DNA from: Streptomyces tsukubensis
Lineage (GTDB): Bacteria; Actinomycetota; Actinomycetes; Streptomycetales; Streptomycetaceae
Length of the DNA stretch: 64,000 nucleotides
Reading direction: 5' to 3'
Assembly: GCF_009296025.1 (NCBI RefSeq)
Contig: NZ_CP045178.1
Span: 4,030,001-4,094,000, forward strand
The notes beneath the pieces were generated by a model. The model ran no database searches. It saw nothing but the letters and a program-made list of their open reading frames with translations, and had not been told where the DNA came from. Made by a program: the position numbers and the translations under genes. Of the stretch, positions 9,424 through 17,697 are shown piece by piece; position 1 is the stretch's first letter; each line of letters starts with the position of its first letter.

Positions 9424-10380
9424 TCACATGCCGTGCACCGCGGGGACGCTGCCGAGCCGGCCGGCCTTGAAGTCGTCGAAGGCCTGCTGGAGTTCGGCCT
9501 GGCTGTTCATCACGAACGGGCCGTAGTGCGCCATCGGCTCCCTGATCGGCCGGCCGCCGAGCAGGACCACTTCGAGGTCGGGGGTGTTGCCGTCCTGCTT
9601 CTCGTCGGCGCGTACGGTCACCGAGCCGCCCGTGCCGAAGACCGCGGTCTGTCCGGTGTGGACGGGCCTGCGGTCGGCGCCGACGGAGCCGCGTCCCGCG
9701 AGGACGTAGACGAGGCCGTTGAAGTCCGCACGCCACGGCAGCGTGGCCTCGGCGCCGGGGCGGACGGTGGCGTGCACCATGCTGATCGGCGTGTGCGTGA
9801 CCCCGGGGCCCTGGTGGCCGTCGAGTTCACCGGCGATGACCCGCAGCAGCGAACCGCCGTCCTCGGTGGTCAGCAGCTGGACCTGGCCGCCCCGGATGTC
9901 CTGGTAGCGCGGCGGGGACATCTTGTCCTTGGCGGGGAGGTTCACCCACAGCTGGAGGCCGTGGAAGAGACCGCCGGACACGACCAGGGACTCCGGAGGC
10001 GTCTCGATGTGGAGCAGCCCGGAACCGGCCGTCATCCACTGGGTGTCCCCGTTGGTTATGGTGCCGCCACCGCCGTTGGAGTCCTGGTGGATGAAGGTGC
10101 CGTCCATGATGTACGTGACGGTCTCGAAGCCTCGGTGCGGGTGCCAGGGGGTCCCTTTCGGCTCCCCAGGCTGATACTCAACCTCACCCATCTGGTCCAT
10201 CATGATGAACGGGTCGAGGTGGCGGTGGTCGACACCGGCGAAGGCGCGGCGCACCGGGAATCCCTCACCCTCGAAACCCTTGGGCGCGGTCGTCACGGTG
10301 AGCACGGGGCGCGGAACGGCACCGGCGGACGCGGCCACACGGGGCAGGGTCAGCGGGTTCTCGACGGTCACAGCGGGCAT
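9424..10380 (-). CDS. Pirin family protein
   Basis: A 318-residue double cupin. The N-terminal cupin has the pirin motif HPHRGFETVTYI, followed by WMTAGSGLLHIE; these supply the metal-binding histidines. The C-terminal cupin is recognisable by the inhibitory lid region ending GPFVMNS. Bacterial pirins are often quercetinase-like or redox-responsive regulators, and the role here is not known. The ATG at 10380 has a near-perfect ribosome site, AAGGAGGT, 6 bp upstream. A palindrome 28 bp from the start suggests MarR-type control. Confidence 0.93.
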   Translation of the reverse strand: MPAVTVENPLTLPRVAASAGAVPRPVLTVTTAPKGFEGEGFPVRRAFAGVDHRHLDPFIMMDQMGEVEYQPGEPKGTPWHPHRGFETVTYIMDGTFIHQDSNGGGGTITNGDTQWMTAGSGLLHIETPPESLVVSGGLFHGLQLWVNLPAKDKMSPPRYQDIRGGQVQLLTTEDGGSLLRVIAGELDGHQGPGVTHTPISMVHATVRPGAEATLPWRADFNGLVYVLAGRGSVGADRRPVHTGQTAVFGTGGSVTVRADEKQDGNTPDLEVVLLGGRPIREPMAHYGPFVMNSQAELQQAFDDFKAGRLGSVPAVHGM

Positions 10381-10407
10381 GTCGGTACCTCCTTGTGATC
10401 CGAGTTT

Positions 10408-10423
10408 AGTTGAATATCGAACT
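10408..10423. promoter_or_regulatory. Candidate MarR-type operator upstream of pirin
   Basis: AGTTGAATATCGAACT is an interrupted palindrome (AGTT, ATAT, AACT conserved in both arms), 28-43 bp upstream of the pirin start. It is an AT-rich island in GC-rich DNA. The match to MarR-family operators is by shape only. Confidence 0.45.
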
Positions 10424-10444
10424 TTCCGCCAGCGACAACGAGAA

Positions 10445-10470
10445 GGGCCCGGGGAACATTCCCCGGGCCC
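10445..10470 (-). terminator. Terminator of the SseB-like gene
   Basis: GGGCCCGGGGAA at 10445-10456 pairs perfectly with TTCCCCGGGCCC at 10459-10470 around a 2-nt centre. It lies about 90 bp beyond the stop codon of the reverse-strand gene at 10556-11035. CATGCCGTG repeats fill the space between. Confidence 0.8.
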
Positions 10471-10555
10471 GAGCCCTGCCAGCCGTACATGCCGTGCATG
10501 CCGTGCATGCCGTACGTGTGCGTAGACCCGTACGTACGCGGGTGACGGGTACGTG

Positions 10556-11035
10556 TCAGCCGTACATCCGCCGCATCGCGAAGTCGACCATCTGCTCCAC
10601 GGCCTTCGCGTCGAAGACCATCCGGTGGTCGCCCTCCATGTCGAGTACGAAGCCGTACCCGGTCGGGAGCAGGTCGATCACCTCGGCGCCGGTGATCACG
10701 AAATACTTGGAGTCCTTGCCCGCGTAGCGACGCAGTTCCTTGAGCGAGGTGAACATCGGGATGACGGGCTGCTGGGTGTTGTGCAGCGCCAGGAACCCCG
10801 GATTGTCACCGCGCGGGCAGTAGACCTTCGACCCCGCGAAGATCTGCTGGAAGTCCTCGGCGGCCATGGAGCCCGTGGTGAAGGCCCGTACCGCGTCGGC
10901 GAGAGAGGGGGGTGACGGCTCCGGATAGAGCGGGGCCTGCTGCTGCCCGTACCCGCCGGGCGCGTGCTGCTGCGGCGGCGGCTGCGGCGGCGCGTAGCTC
11001 TGCCGGGCGCCCGCGTTCTGGTCGTAGCCGTACAT
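10556..11035 (-). CDS. SseB-like protein of unknown function
   Basis: About 159 residues. The first 45 residues are a Gln/Pro/Gly/Tyr-rich low-complexity leader (ARQSYAPPQPPPQQ). A compact domain follows (AVRAFTTGSMAAEDFQQIFAGSKVYCP ... LKELRRYAG), which fits the SseB N-terminal fold common in actinomycetes. I placed the start at the ATG at 11035 (MYGYDQNAG). An in-frame extension to 11086 exists, but neither start has a clear ribosome site. No enzymatic motif is visible. Confidence 0.75.
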   Translation of the reverse strand: MYGYDQNAGARQSYAPPQPPPQQHAPGGYGQQQAPLYPEPSPPSLADAVRAFTTGSMAAEDFQQIFAGSKVYCPRGDNPGFLALHNTQQPVIPMFTSLKELRRYAGKDSKYFVITGAEVIDLLPTGYGFVLDMEGDHRMVFDAKAVEQMVDFAMRRMYG

Positions 11036-11193
11036 GGGGCCAAGAGTAGCCAGTAAGGAGGGGTCCCGGTCGCCCGGACGGCGCAAAGCCGACGCCTCCG
11101 CCCCGCGCCTCCGCCTCCCCCGCCGCCCCGGCCCGCCGACCGGATTCGCGCGGCGGACGTGACCGCTTCCTCATCATCAGGGGTTGCATCTTA

Positions 11194-11233
11194 TTACTGA
11201 CGGGTAGCATCATCATAGCTACTGGCTGGTATC
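11194..11233. promoter_or_regulatory. Tandem TTACTnnnnnGTA-type operator upstream of acyl-CoA dehydrogenase
   Basis: Two related half-palindromic sites occur in an AT-rich island 95-135 bp before the acyl-CoA dehydrogenase start: TTACTGACGGGTAGCA at 11194-11209 and CTACTGGCTGGTATC at 11219-11233. A weaker related stretch (CGCTGGTACTG) lies near 11264-11274. The shape resembles operators of TetR-family regulators of fatty-acid breakdown in actinomycetes. The assignment is by resemblance only. Confidence 0.45.
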
Positions 11234-11327
11234 GCTGGCCCGTATCTCCGAAGAACCAATAACCGCTGGTACTGAAACGTGTGGGGTGGAGGGCAGCCTC
11301 CCCGATCCGTGCAAGGGAGCCGTCACC

Positions 11328-13154
11328 ATGGGGCACTACAAGTCGAATCTCCGCGACATCGAGTTCAACCTCTTCGAGGTTCTCGGCCGGGACAAGGTCT
11401 ACGGCACAGGACCCTTCGCCGAGATGGACACCGATACGGCCAGAAGCATCCTCCAGGAGATGGCCAGGCTGTCCGAGAACGAACTGGCCGAATCCTTCGC
11501 CGACGCCGACCGCAACCCGCCGGTCTTCGACCCGGCGACGAACACGGCCCCCGTCCCCGCCACGTTCAGGAAGTCGTACCAGGCGTTCATGGACTCCGAG
11601 TACTGGCGCCTCGGCCTGCCCGAGGAGATCGGCGGCACCACCGCCCCGCGCTCCCTGATCTGGGCCTACGCCGAGCTGATCCTGGGCGCCAACCCCGCCG
11701 TCTGGATGTACTCCTCGGGCCCCGCCTTCGCGGGCATCCTCTACGAGGAGGGCAACGAGGCGCAGAAGAAGGTCGCCGAGATCGCCGTCGACAAGCAGTG
11801 GGGCTCCACCATGGTCCTCACCGAGCCCGACGCGGGCTCGGACGTCGGCGCGGGCCGTACGAAGGCGGTCGAGCAGGAGGACGGCTCCTGGCACATCGAG
11901 GGCGTGAAGCGCTTCATCACCTCCGGTGAGCACGACATGTCGGAGAACATCCTCCACTACGTACTGGCCCGCCCCGAGGGCGGAAAGCCCGGCACCAAGG
12001 GGCTCTCGCTCTTCCTCGTACCGAAGTTCCACTTCGACTGGGAGACCGGCGAGCTGGGGACGCGCAACGGCGTCCACGCCACCAACGTCGAGCACAAGAT
12101 GGGCCTCAAGGCCTCCAACACCTGCGAGATGACCTTCGGCGACCAGCACCCCGCCAAGGGCTGGCTGATCGGCGACAAGCACGACGGCATCCGCCAGATG
12201 TTCCGCATCATCGAGTTCGCCCGCATGATGGTCGGCACGAAGGCCATCGCCACGCTCTCCACCGGCTACCTCAACGCCCTTGAGTACGCCAAGGAGCGCG
12301 TCCAGGGCCCCGACCTGGCGCAGTTCATGGACAAGACCGCGCCCAAGGTCACCATCACCCACCACCCCGACGTGCGCCGCGCCCTCATGACGCAGAAGGC
12401 GTACGCGGAGGGCATGCGCGCCCTCGTCCTGCACACCGCGGCCGTTCAGGACGAGATCGCCGCGAAGGAGACGGCCGACGAGGACACCACGGAGCTGAAC
12501 GCCCTCAACGACCTGCTGCTGCCCATCGTGAAGGGGTACGGCTCCGAGAAGTCCTACGAGCAGCTCTCGCAGTCCCTCCAGACCTTCGGCGGCTCCGGTT
12601 ACCTCCAGGAGTACCCGCTGGAGCAGTACATCCGGGACGCCAAGATCGACACCCTCTACGAGGGCACCACGGCCATCCAGGGCCAGGACTTCTTCTTCCG
12701 CAAGATCGTCCGCAACCAGGGTGCCGCGCTCAACTCCGTGGCCGAGGAGATCAAGAAGTTCATCGCCGTGGGGCCCGGCGGCGAAGGACTGGCGGGCGCC
12801 CGCGACCGGCTCGCCAAGGCCGCCGTCGACCTGGAGGCCATCGTCGGCGCCATGCTGACCGACCTCGCTGCGACCGAGAAGGACGTCAAGTCCATCTACA
12901 AGGTCGGCCTCAACACCAGCCGTCTGCTGCTGACATCGGGCGACGTGATCGTCGGCTACCTGCTGCTGCGCGGCGCCGCCGTCGCCGCGGAGAAGCTGCC
13001 CACGGCCGCCACCAAGGACAAGGCCTTCTACGAGGGCAAGATCGCCGCGGCGAAGTTCTTCGCCGCCAACGTCCTGCCCGGCGTCTCCGTCCAGCGCGAG
13101 ATCGCGGAAGGCGTCGACCTGGACCTCATGGAGCTGGACGAGGCGGCGTTCTGA
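11328..13154 (+). CDS. Acyl-CoA dehydrogenase (FadE type)
   Basis: A 608-residue FAD-dependent acyl-CoA dehydrogenase of the long subclass used in beta-oxidation. Visible landmarks are [17 protein letters not shown] (FAD/substrate loop), [13 protein letters not shown], and [24 protein letters not shown] with the following [13 protein letters not shown], which is the C-terminal flavin-binding segment. The long form carries an extra C-terminal helical domain (about residues 480-608). I chose the ATG at 11328 over an upstream in-frame codon at 11286 because AAGGGAG precedes it and because [18 protein letters not shown] is the usual start of the family. It looks like flanking core metabolism rather than part of the peptide cluster. 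Confidence 0.92.
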   Translation: MGHYKSNLRDIEFNLFEVLGRDKVYGTGPFAEMDTDTARSILQEMARLSENELAESFADADRNPPVFDPATNTAPVPATFRKSYQAFMDSEYWRLGLPEEIGGTTAPRSLIWAYAELILGANPAVWMYSSGPAFAGILYEEGNEAQKKVAEIAVDKQWGSTMVLTEPDAGSDVGAGRTKAVEQEDGSWHIEGVKRFITSGEHDMSENILHYVLARPEGGKPGTKGLSLFLVPKFHFDWETGELGTRNGVHATNVEHKMGLKASNTCEMTFGDQHPAKGWLIGDKHDGIRQMFRIIEFARMMVGTKAIATLSTGYLNALEYAKERVQGPDLAQFMDKTAPKVTITHHPDVRRALMTQKAYAEGMRALVLHTAAVQDEIAAKETADEDTTELNALNDLLLPIVKGYGSEKSYEQLSQSLQTFGGSGYLQEYPLEQYIRDAKIDTLYEGTTAIQGQDFFFRKIVRNQGAALNSVAEEIKKFIAVGPGGEGLAGARDRLAKAAVDLEAIVGAMLTDLAATEKDVKSIYKVGLNTSRLLLTSGDVIVGYLLLRGAAVAAEKLPTAATKDKAFYEGKIAAAKFFAANVLPGVSVQREIAEGVDLDLMELDEAAF

Positions 13155-13733
13155 GCCTGCCCGCTCGCCGCTGAGCACCGCGCGCTCACGCACGCCGCCG
13201 TGCGGTCGCCCACGGCCGCCATCGTCGCCACACCGCCGCCACACCGCCGCCGTCCCGCACCAGGGGCGGCGGCGGTGGCGTGTCCGGGGCCGGCGCCCGT
13301 GCCGTCGGCCCGACGGCCGTGCGGCGGCATTGCTTGTTTTCCGCCCATGTCTGCGGTGATCCGGCCACATTGACCGCAGCCGTGACGCAGGTGACTCATT
13401 CGAGGGATACACAGTCGTCCGGGGGATACACAGTCATGCGGGGCCCGGCGCCCTCTCACGCGGGAACGCGGGAACGCGGAAACGCCTGAACCACGGCCTC
13501 GGGCAGCGGCGAGGCAGCGGTCCCTCCGCGCCCCGCCCACCCGCCACCGCCCACGCGGCCCCGGCGCGGGCGAAGCCGCGGAGTGGCCCGGCGGAACCCA
13601 GACTTATTTATCGACAGACCCGAGATGCCCGAAGAGGGGGCAGTGTAGATCTTTGGCGGCCACGCCATGAGCGTCGGCAGGCCGTGAACGGCCGGAAACG
13701 GCTGCCTGCACTACAACAACGGGGAGCACAGAA
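13155..13733. other. Long intergenic stretch with terminator and direct repeats
   Basis: About 580 bp without a gene I can support. It holds the terminator of the acyl-CoA dehydrogenase, a pair of GGGATACACAGTC repeats (13404-13416 and 13423-13435, 19-bp spacing), and an AT-rich spot near 13600-13612 (GACTTATTTATCGAC). A stem just upstream of a small ORF pairs GCAGGCCGT with ACGGCTGCCTGC imperfectly (about 13678-13711). This is where the peptide cluster appears to begin. Confidence 0.6.
13229..13282 (+). terminator. Terminator after acyl-CoA dehydrogenase
   Basis: Imperfect inverted repeats pair CACACCGCCGCC (about 13239-13251) with GGCGGCGGCGGTGGCGTGT (13264-13282) around a loop of about 12 nt. 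It is 75-130 bp beyond the stop codon. Confidence 0.65.
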
Positions 13734-13865
13734 ATGACCAGCACGAGCAGATCGTCCGCGAGCACCCTGTCGTGCCCCGCGCCCTGTCGGCGCGAAGTCC
13801 GGGGGCGCGGCGAACGCGATGCCCTCGGCAGGACACCGATCGCCGGTCTCCCCGCTGTGGCCTGA
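13734..13865 (+). CDS. Putative 43-residue small ORF ahead of the regulator
   Basis: An ATG at 13734 lies 8 bp after GGGGAG, one of the better ribosome sites in this part of the window, and opens a 43-codon frame ending in TGA at 13863. The peptide starts MTSTSRSSASTLSCPAPCRR and is rich in Ser, Arg and Ala with two cysteines. I do not recognise it. It could be a translated leader that controls the downstream regulator, because a perfect hairpin (14008-14032) lies between the two genes. It could also be a short protein of its own, or chance. No helix, membrane or RiPP-type leader is evident. Confidence 0.35.
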   Translation: MTSTSRSSASTLSCPAPCRREVRGRGERDALGRTPIAGLPAVA

Positions 13866-14007
13866 GACACCGCTCTCAGCTCCACCTCTTCACGGCCCGC
13901 CCCTTTCGGCGTGCCGATTCATGGGCTCCGCAGACAGTGACCCTGTCGTTGCGGCACCCCACGGCCCTGATGCCCCGACACGCGACGTGCCGACATCCGT
14001 TGTCCGC

Positions 14008-14032
14008 GCCCGCGTGTCCGGCACACGCGGGC
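14008..14032 (+). terminator. Perfect hairpin between small ORF and ArsR-like regulator
   Basis: GCCCGCGTGT (14008-14017) and ACACGCGGGC (14023-14032) form a 10-bp perfect stem with a CCGGC loop. It is 143 bp past the small ORF and 62 bp before the regulator start. It could be a terminator, an attenuator arm or an operator palindrome. Confidence 0.5.
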
Positions 14033-14093
14033 ACGTACTCGTCGCGCTCTGCGCTGGGGCCGCTGTGCGGTCCATCCAGGAAAGGATCAGGAG

Positions 14094-15071
14094 ATGGTTG
14101 CGCCCGAGACCCGGCTGGCTTCCTCGCTTCGACTGCACTTCACCTATGACGACTTGCTGAGGGTCAGTATCAGCGAGGAGGTCCCACCGCACGTCGAGAC
14201 ATTCTTCGCGCTGCGTTCGCTGTCCGGCCCGAGCACCGCGGCGCTGGCGGACTGGACGGCCAGAGTACGGCCGGAACTGGACCCCTTCTGGCGGCTGCTC
14301 ACCTTGCTGGGGCAGTGCGTCCCGCGCCCGTCCACGCTGTTGAGGCTCTTCGCCGGCGCTTCGCAGGAGACCAGAGCCCTGCAATTGAGAACCGGGGCCA
14401 CCGGAGAGCAGTTGCGGGACGCCCTGAGCCACTTCTGGCAGGTGGCGCTGGAACCCTTCTGGAAGCGCATCGTCACGCACGTCCGCGGCCGTCAGACGAA
14501 GCTGCGGAGGCAGCTGGCGGGCGGCGGAGTGGAGGACCTGCTCTCCCACCTCCCGGGCGGCGGCACCTGGCAGCAGCCCGTACTGAGCCTGCCTGACGAC
14601 CTGTCCGCTGATGTCCCGCTCTCCGGACGGGGGCTGCACATCACCTCGTCGGTCTTCCTCCAGCAGCGCAACCGCAGGATCCTGGAGAGCACCAACGGCC
14701 AGGGCCGGCCCACGCTGTACGTGCAGGCCCCGCTGGAGGAGGACGAGGCCGAGTCGGTCTGGGAGGAGGCGGGCGGCGAGGAGCGTTCGCTGGCCGCCCT
14801 CATGGGGGCCGCCAGGGCCAGGGTGCTACAGGCCCTCACCGAGCGGCGGACGACGGGGGAGCTGGCCCAGCTGGCGGGCATCTCGGGACCGGGGGCCAGC
14901 CAGCACACGGCCGTTCTGCGAAAGGCGGGGCTCATCACCACGCGCCGTGAACGGAACCTGGCCTGGCACGAGTTGACGCCGCTCGGAAGGGCGATGCTGA
15001 ACAACCTGGAGGCGTTCGGCAGGACGGACATCGCGGTCCGTCCCCCGTCGGCGCGCGTGCCGATGGGCTAG
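14094..15071 (+). CDS. ArsR-like winged-helix transcriptional regulator
   Basis: A 325-residue protein. The first ~220 residues form an effector-type domain of the kind often annotated DUF5937 (LRLHFTYDDLLRVSIS near the start). The last ~95 residues are a winged helix-turn-helix of ArsR type: RARVLQALTERRTTGELAQ, then GPGASQHTAVLRKAGLITTRR as recognition helix and wing. The metal-binding cysteines of classical ArsR proteins are absent. The ATG at 14094 is preceded by GGATCAGGAG. It is the first sizeable gene of the peptide cluster, convergent with the hydroxylase gene, and is a reasonable candidate for pathway-specific control. Confidence 0.85.
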   Translation: MVAPETRLASSLRLHFTYDDLLRVSISEEVPPHVETFFALRSLSGPSTAALADWTARVRPELDPFWRLLTLLGQCVPRPSTLLRLFAGASQETRALQLRTGATGEQLRDALSHFWQVALEPFWKRIVTHVRGRQTKLRRQLAGGGVEDLLSHLPGGGTWQQPVLSLPDDLSADVPLSGRGLHITSSVFLQQRNRRILESTNGQGRPTLYVQAPLEEDEAESVWEEAGGEERSLAALMGAARARVLQALTERRTTGELAQLAGISGPGASQHTAVLRKAGLITTRRERNLAWHELTPLGRAMLNNLEAFGRTDIAVRPPSARVPMG

Positions 15072-15084
15072 GCCCTGGCGCGGT

Positions 15085-15123
15085 GAAGCCCGTGACGCGG
15101 GGAGATCCTGCGGCACGGGCTTC
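15085..15123. terminator. Bidirectional terminator between regulator and hydroxylase
   Basis: GAAGCCCGTG (15085-15094) is the reverse complement of CACGGGCTTC (15114-15123) with a 19-nt loop. It lies between convergent stop codons at 15071 and 15136. Confidence 0.75.
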
Positions 15124-15135
15124 GTGGTGGCTCGG

Positions 15136-16101
15136 TCAGGCGGGGACCAGCCGGGTGCGGGTGTTGCTCCGCGCGTACAGGCGACGGACGTCCCTGAGCA
15201 GATTGAGCCGCTTCAGCCAGCGGTCCGCTCCGTCGTAGCGGGGGGTGAACGGCGCACGGCCGTGCACCACCTTGTAGTTGTCGATGAACACCAGGTCGCC
15301 CGGGTTCAGCACGACCCTGTCCGGGGACGAGCTGAGGAGTTCGTCGGCGGCGCGCATCGCGTCCCCCGCGCCCGGGTCGGCCGCCTCCATGAAGTCCACG
15401 TCGAAGCGGAGGTACGGCGCCTGCTCGGGCCCGAAGAGGACCCTGTCCGCCTCGGCTTCCCGGTCATCGCCGGAGGTGTGACCCGTGATGGGGCCGGTGT
15501 GCGAGTCGTCGGGAAAGAAGTGGAACCTCGGCTCGGTGAGGGCGTCGCGGCGCTCGGGTGACAGCCGTAGCGCGTCCACGCCCGCCACCGTGGTGGCCAC
15601 CCCGTCGGGGTTGCGCAGGCACAGCAGCGCGACGTAGTCGGCCCGGCAGGGGTGGAAGACGTCCTCGGTGTGCAGCGAGAGCGTCTTCTCGCTGCTGGCG
15701 CTGGTCAGCGAGGTCTCCATCCCCCGCGATGGGGACACGTCGTGGACCAGCCGGCCCTCCTGCTGGCTCTCCCAGCCGAAGGGGTCACCCATGGCGGCCC
15801 CGCACAGCAGCAGGGCTATCTCCTCCCGGCGTCCCGCGGCGGACTTGGCCGCCGCCTCCCAGCCGATGGGGGTGTCCGCCAGCCTCGGGTCGAGGGGCAC
15901 CCCGGAAACCACCGTGATGCCGGACTCGGCGGTCCTGGCGCCGGTGAGGAACTCCCTGAGCCGCAGCGGCAGTCGCTGGGCAGTGGCGGTGGCGGCCTCC
16001 GCCGCGGTGAGCGGGTCCCAGTCGTGCCCCGCGGCGATGAACCGGTCGACCAGGGTGTTGATCTCCGCCTGCTCGGCATCGGTGAGTTGCAGCCTCTGCA
16101 T
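15136..16101 (-). CDS. VioC-like Fe(II)/2-oxoglutarate arginine hydroxylase
   Basis: A 321-residue member of the clavaminate synthase/VioC branch of Fe/2OG oxygenases. The iron facial triad is His144, Glu146 (HTEDVF) and His280 (VVHGRAPF). An RWLKR segment (294-298) supplies the 2-oxoglutarate arginine. From memory, the middle of the protein aligns closely with viomycin VioC: FGW-x-x-QQ-x-GR, HTED-x-F-x-P-x-RADYV, LRNPDGVATT. The two aspartates of VioC that hold the guanidinium (LRxDxDF, here Asp234 and Asp236) are kept, so free L-arginine or a close analogue is the likely substrate. Position 3 is the expected site of attack, but regiochemistry is not certain. It starts 18 bp after mbtH with ribosome site GGGGGAG and is surely co-transcribed. 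Confidence 0.88.
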   Translation of the reverse strand: MQRLQLTDAEQAEINTLVDRFIAAGHDWDPLTAAEAATATAQRLPLRLREFLTGARTAESGITVVSGVPLDPRLADTPIGWEAAAKSAAGRREEIALLLCGAAMGDPFGWESQQEGRLVHDVSPSRGMETSLTSASSEKTLSLHTEDVFHPCRADYVALLCLRNPDGVATTVAGVDALRLSPERRDALTEPRFHFFPDDSHTGPITGHTSGDDREAEADRVLFGPEQAPYLRFDVDFMEAADPGAGDAMRAADELLSSSPDRVVLNPGDLVFIDNYKVVHGRAPFTPRYDGADRWLKRLNLLRDVRRLYARSNTRTRLVPA

Positions 16102-16119
16102 GGTTCTCCCCCTGCGAGC

Positions 16120-16335
16120 TCAGTGCTGGGACGGGCTGGCGGCGGCCAGGGAAGCAGGCCGCATGTCGGTCCAGTGGGTGTCGATGTACGCGACGCAGGC
16201 CTCCCTTCCTGTCGGGCCGTGGACGGTGGCCCACCCGTCGGGGACCTCGACGAAGTCCGGCCAGAGGGAGTGCTGCCCCTCGTCGTTGACCAGGACCTTG
16301 AAGGTGCCGTCCGGGTCGTCGAAGGGATTGGCCAT
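16120..16335 (-). CDS. mbtH: MbtH-like protein
   Basis: A 71-residue MbtH protein, the small chaperone that binds and activates adenylation domains of nonribosomal peptide synthetases. The start [19 protein letters not shown] and the conserved tryptophans ([22 protein letters not shown]) are present. The last 12 residues ([10 protein letters not shown]) run slightly past the family core. It is the only MbtH seen in the window and presumably serves both synthetases. AGGAACCACC precedes the start. A tandem repeat array lies immediately upstream. Confidence 0.95.
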   Translation of the reverse strand: MANPFDDPDGTFKVLVNDEGQHSLWPDFVEVPDGWATVHGPTGREACVAYIDTHWTDMRPASLAAASPSQH

Positions 16336-16370
16336 GGTGGTTCCTCTCCAGGGTTCACGTACGGGGTGCG

Positions 16371-16580
16371 GCTATGAGGTGTGGCTGTGAGGTGTGGCTG
16401 TGGCATGTGGCTGTGGCATGTGGCTGTGGAGTGCGGCTGTGAGGTGTGTCCGCTCGGTGTGACTGCGAGGTGCGGCCATGAGGTGCGGCCGCCGGTTCGC
16501 GGCCACGAGGTGCGGTCACGACGTGTGTCCGCCGGTTCGCGGCCACGAGGTGCGGCCGTCAGGTGTGTCCGCGAGGTGTA
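16371..16580. repeat. Tandem repeat array between aminotransferase and mbtH
   Basis: A 13-bp unit (core GGCTGTG, at 16383, 16396, 16409, 16422 and 16435) is repeated five times with small changes. A 27-bp sequence starting CCGCCGGTTCGCGGCCACGA then occurs at 16489-16515 and 16529-16555, a 40-bp period, among degenerate GAGGTGCGG copies. The whole 309-bp gap 16336-16644 contains no convincing gene. Because it lies upstream of mbtH and the hydroxylase, copy-number change here could alter expression of those two genes. Confidence 0.85.
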
Positions 16581-16644
16581 CGGGGCTGCCGGGGGTGCGG
16601 CGAGGGGGCCGCCGGGCGCGTCGGCCCCGCCTCGCCCGGGGCCG

Positions 16645-17658
16645 TCAGAGGCCGCGCGCCGTCTCCAGGACCTGGTCGTTGGCTTCGCGGGTTCCGATGG
16701 TCAGCCGGATTCCCTCGCCCGGGTAGAGGCGCACCTGGACGCCCGCCTCGGCACACGCGCGGTGGAAGGACGCGCAGCGCTCCGGCTCCTCCAGCCAGAG
16801 GAAGTTGGCACGGCTCTCGAACACCCGCCAGCCCAGGGCGCGCAGGGCCGCCTGCACGCGGGCCCGTTCTGCGGTGATGGTGGCGATGCGCTCCGCCAGT
16901 TCGGCCTCGGCGGTGATGGACGCGTCCACGGCTACGCGCGCGCTCTCCGTGATGGAGTACGGGACGGACATCTGCCGGATCCTGCGGGACGTCTCCGGAG
17001 TGCTGAGGCCGTACCCGATACGGAGACCGGCCAGGCCGTACGCCTTGGAGAAGGTGCGCAGGACCACGAGGTCCTCGCGCCCCGCCCGCAGGAGGTCGAG
17101 CCCCCGCGGCAGTGTGTCGTCCCGGGCGAACTCCATGTACGCCTCGTCGAGCAGGACGAGGACGCCTTTCGGCAGGGCGTCGAGGAAGTCCTCCAGCGCG
17201 CGCGCCCCGATGGCGGTTCCTGTGGGGTTGTGCGGGTTGCACAGGATCACCACGCGGGTGCGTGCGGTGACCGACCGCAGGATGGCTTCGAGGTCCTGTT
17301 CGCCGTCAGGGGTGAGCGGGACCTCGACGCGGCGCGCGCCGGCCATGTCCGTGATGATCGGATAGGCGTCGAAGGCGCGCCAGCCGTAGACGACCTCGTC
17401 GTCCGGGCCGTCCGTGAACGCTTGCAGAGCCTGGAGGGCGACTCCCACCGAGCCGCTGCCGATGATCACGGACTCCGGCTGGACGCCCCGCCATCGCGCG
17501 ACGGACCTGATGAGGTCGTCGGCGTAGAACTGCGGATAGCGATGCAGCTCGGGAACGCAGTCCGCTACGGCTTTCCGCACGCTCTCCAGGGGCGGGTACG
17601 GCGTCTCATTGAGCGCCAGGGAATGCAGGGTGAGCGGAATCCCGTCGGCCACCGTCAT
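16645..17658 (-). CDS. Class I/II (HisC-like) PLP aminotransferase
   Basis: A 337-residue fold-type I aminotransferase annotated in related genomes as histidinol-phosphate or aromatic aminotransferase. The PLP lysine sits in RTFSKAYGLAGLRIGYG, with the upstream NPHNPTG loop and LLDEAYMEF aspartate intact. It begins directly after the methyltransferase gene (39-bp gap) behind AAGGAAGGAAA. This suggests it converts an alpha-amino acid to its keto acid and back around the methylation step. Substrate is not determined: phenylalanine/tyrosine-type or arginine-type keto acids are both possible. A housekeeping HisC is unlikely because the gene is inside the cluster. Confidence 0.85.
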   Translation of the reverse strand: MTVADGIPLTLHSLALNETPYPPLESVRKAVADCVPELHRYPQFYADDLIRSVARWRGVQPESVIIGSGSVGVALQALQAFTDGPDDEVVYGWRAFDAYPIITDMAGARRVEVPLTPDGEQDLEAILRSVTARTRVVILCNPHNPTGTAIGARALEDFLDALPKGVLVLLDEAYMEFARDDTLPRGLDLLRAGREDLVVLRTFSKAYGLAGLRIGYGLSTPETSRRIRQMSVPYSITESARVAVDASITAEAELAERIATITAERARVQAALRALGWRVFESRANFLWLEEPERCASFHRACAEAGVQVRLYPGEGIRLTIGTREANDQVLETARGL

Positions 17659-17697
17659 GCTTTTCCTTCCTTCTTTCGCGTTCGCCTCCGAGTGCGT

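Noticed and set aside
10806..13412. 868-codon reverse frame over the acyl-CoA dehydrogenase, and 529-2424 over metG
   Set aside because: Antisense to genes with clear motifs; no start with a ribosome site and no protein family features.
13772..14160. Overlapping forward frames of 113 and 125 codons before the ArsR-like regulator
   Set aside because: They run into the regulator start in other frames, lack ribosome sites and have shadow-like composition. Only the 43-codon frame at 13734 has a good ribosome site.
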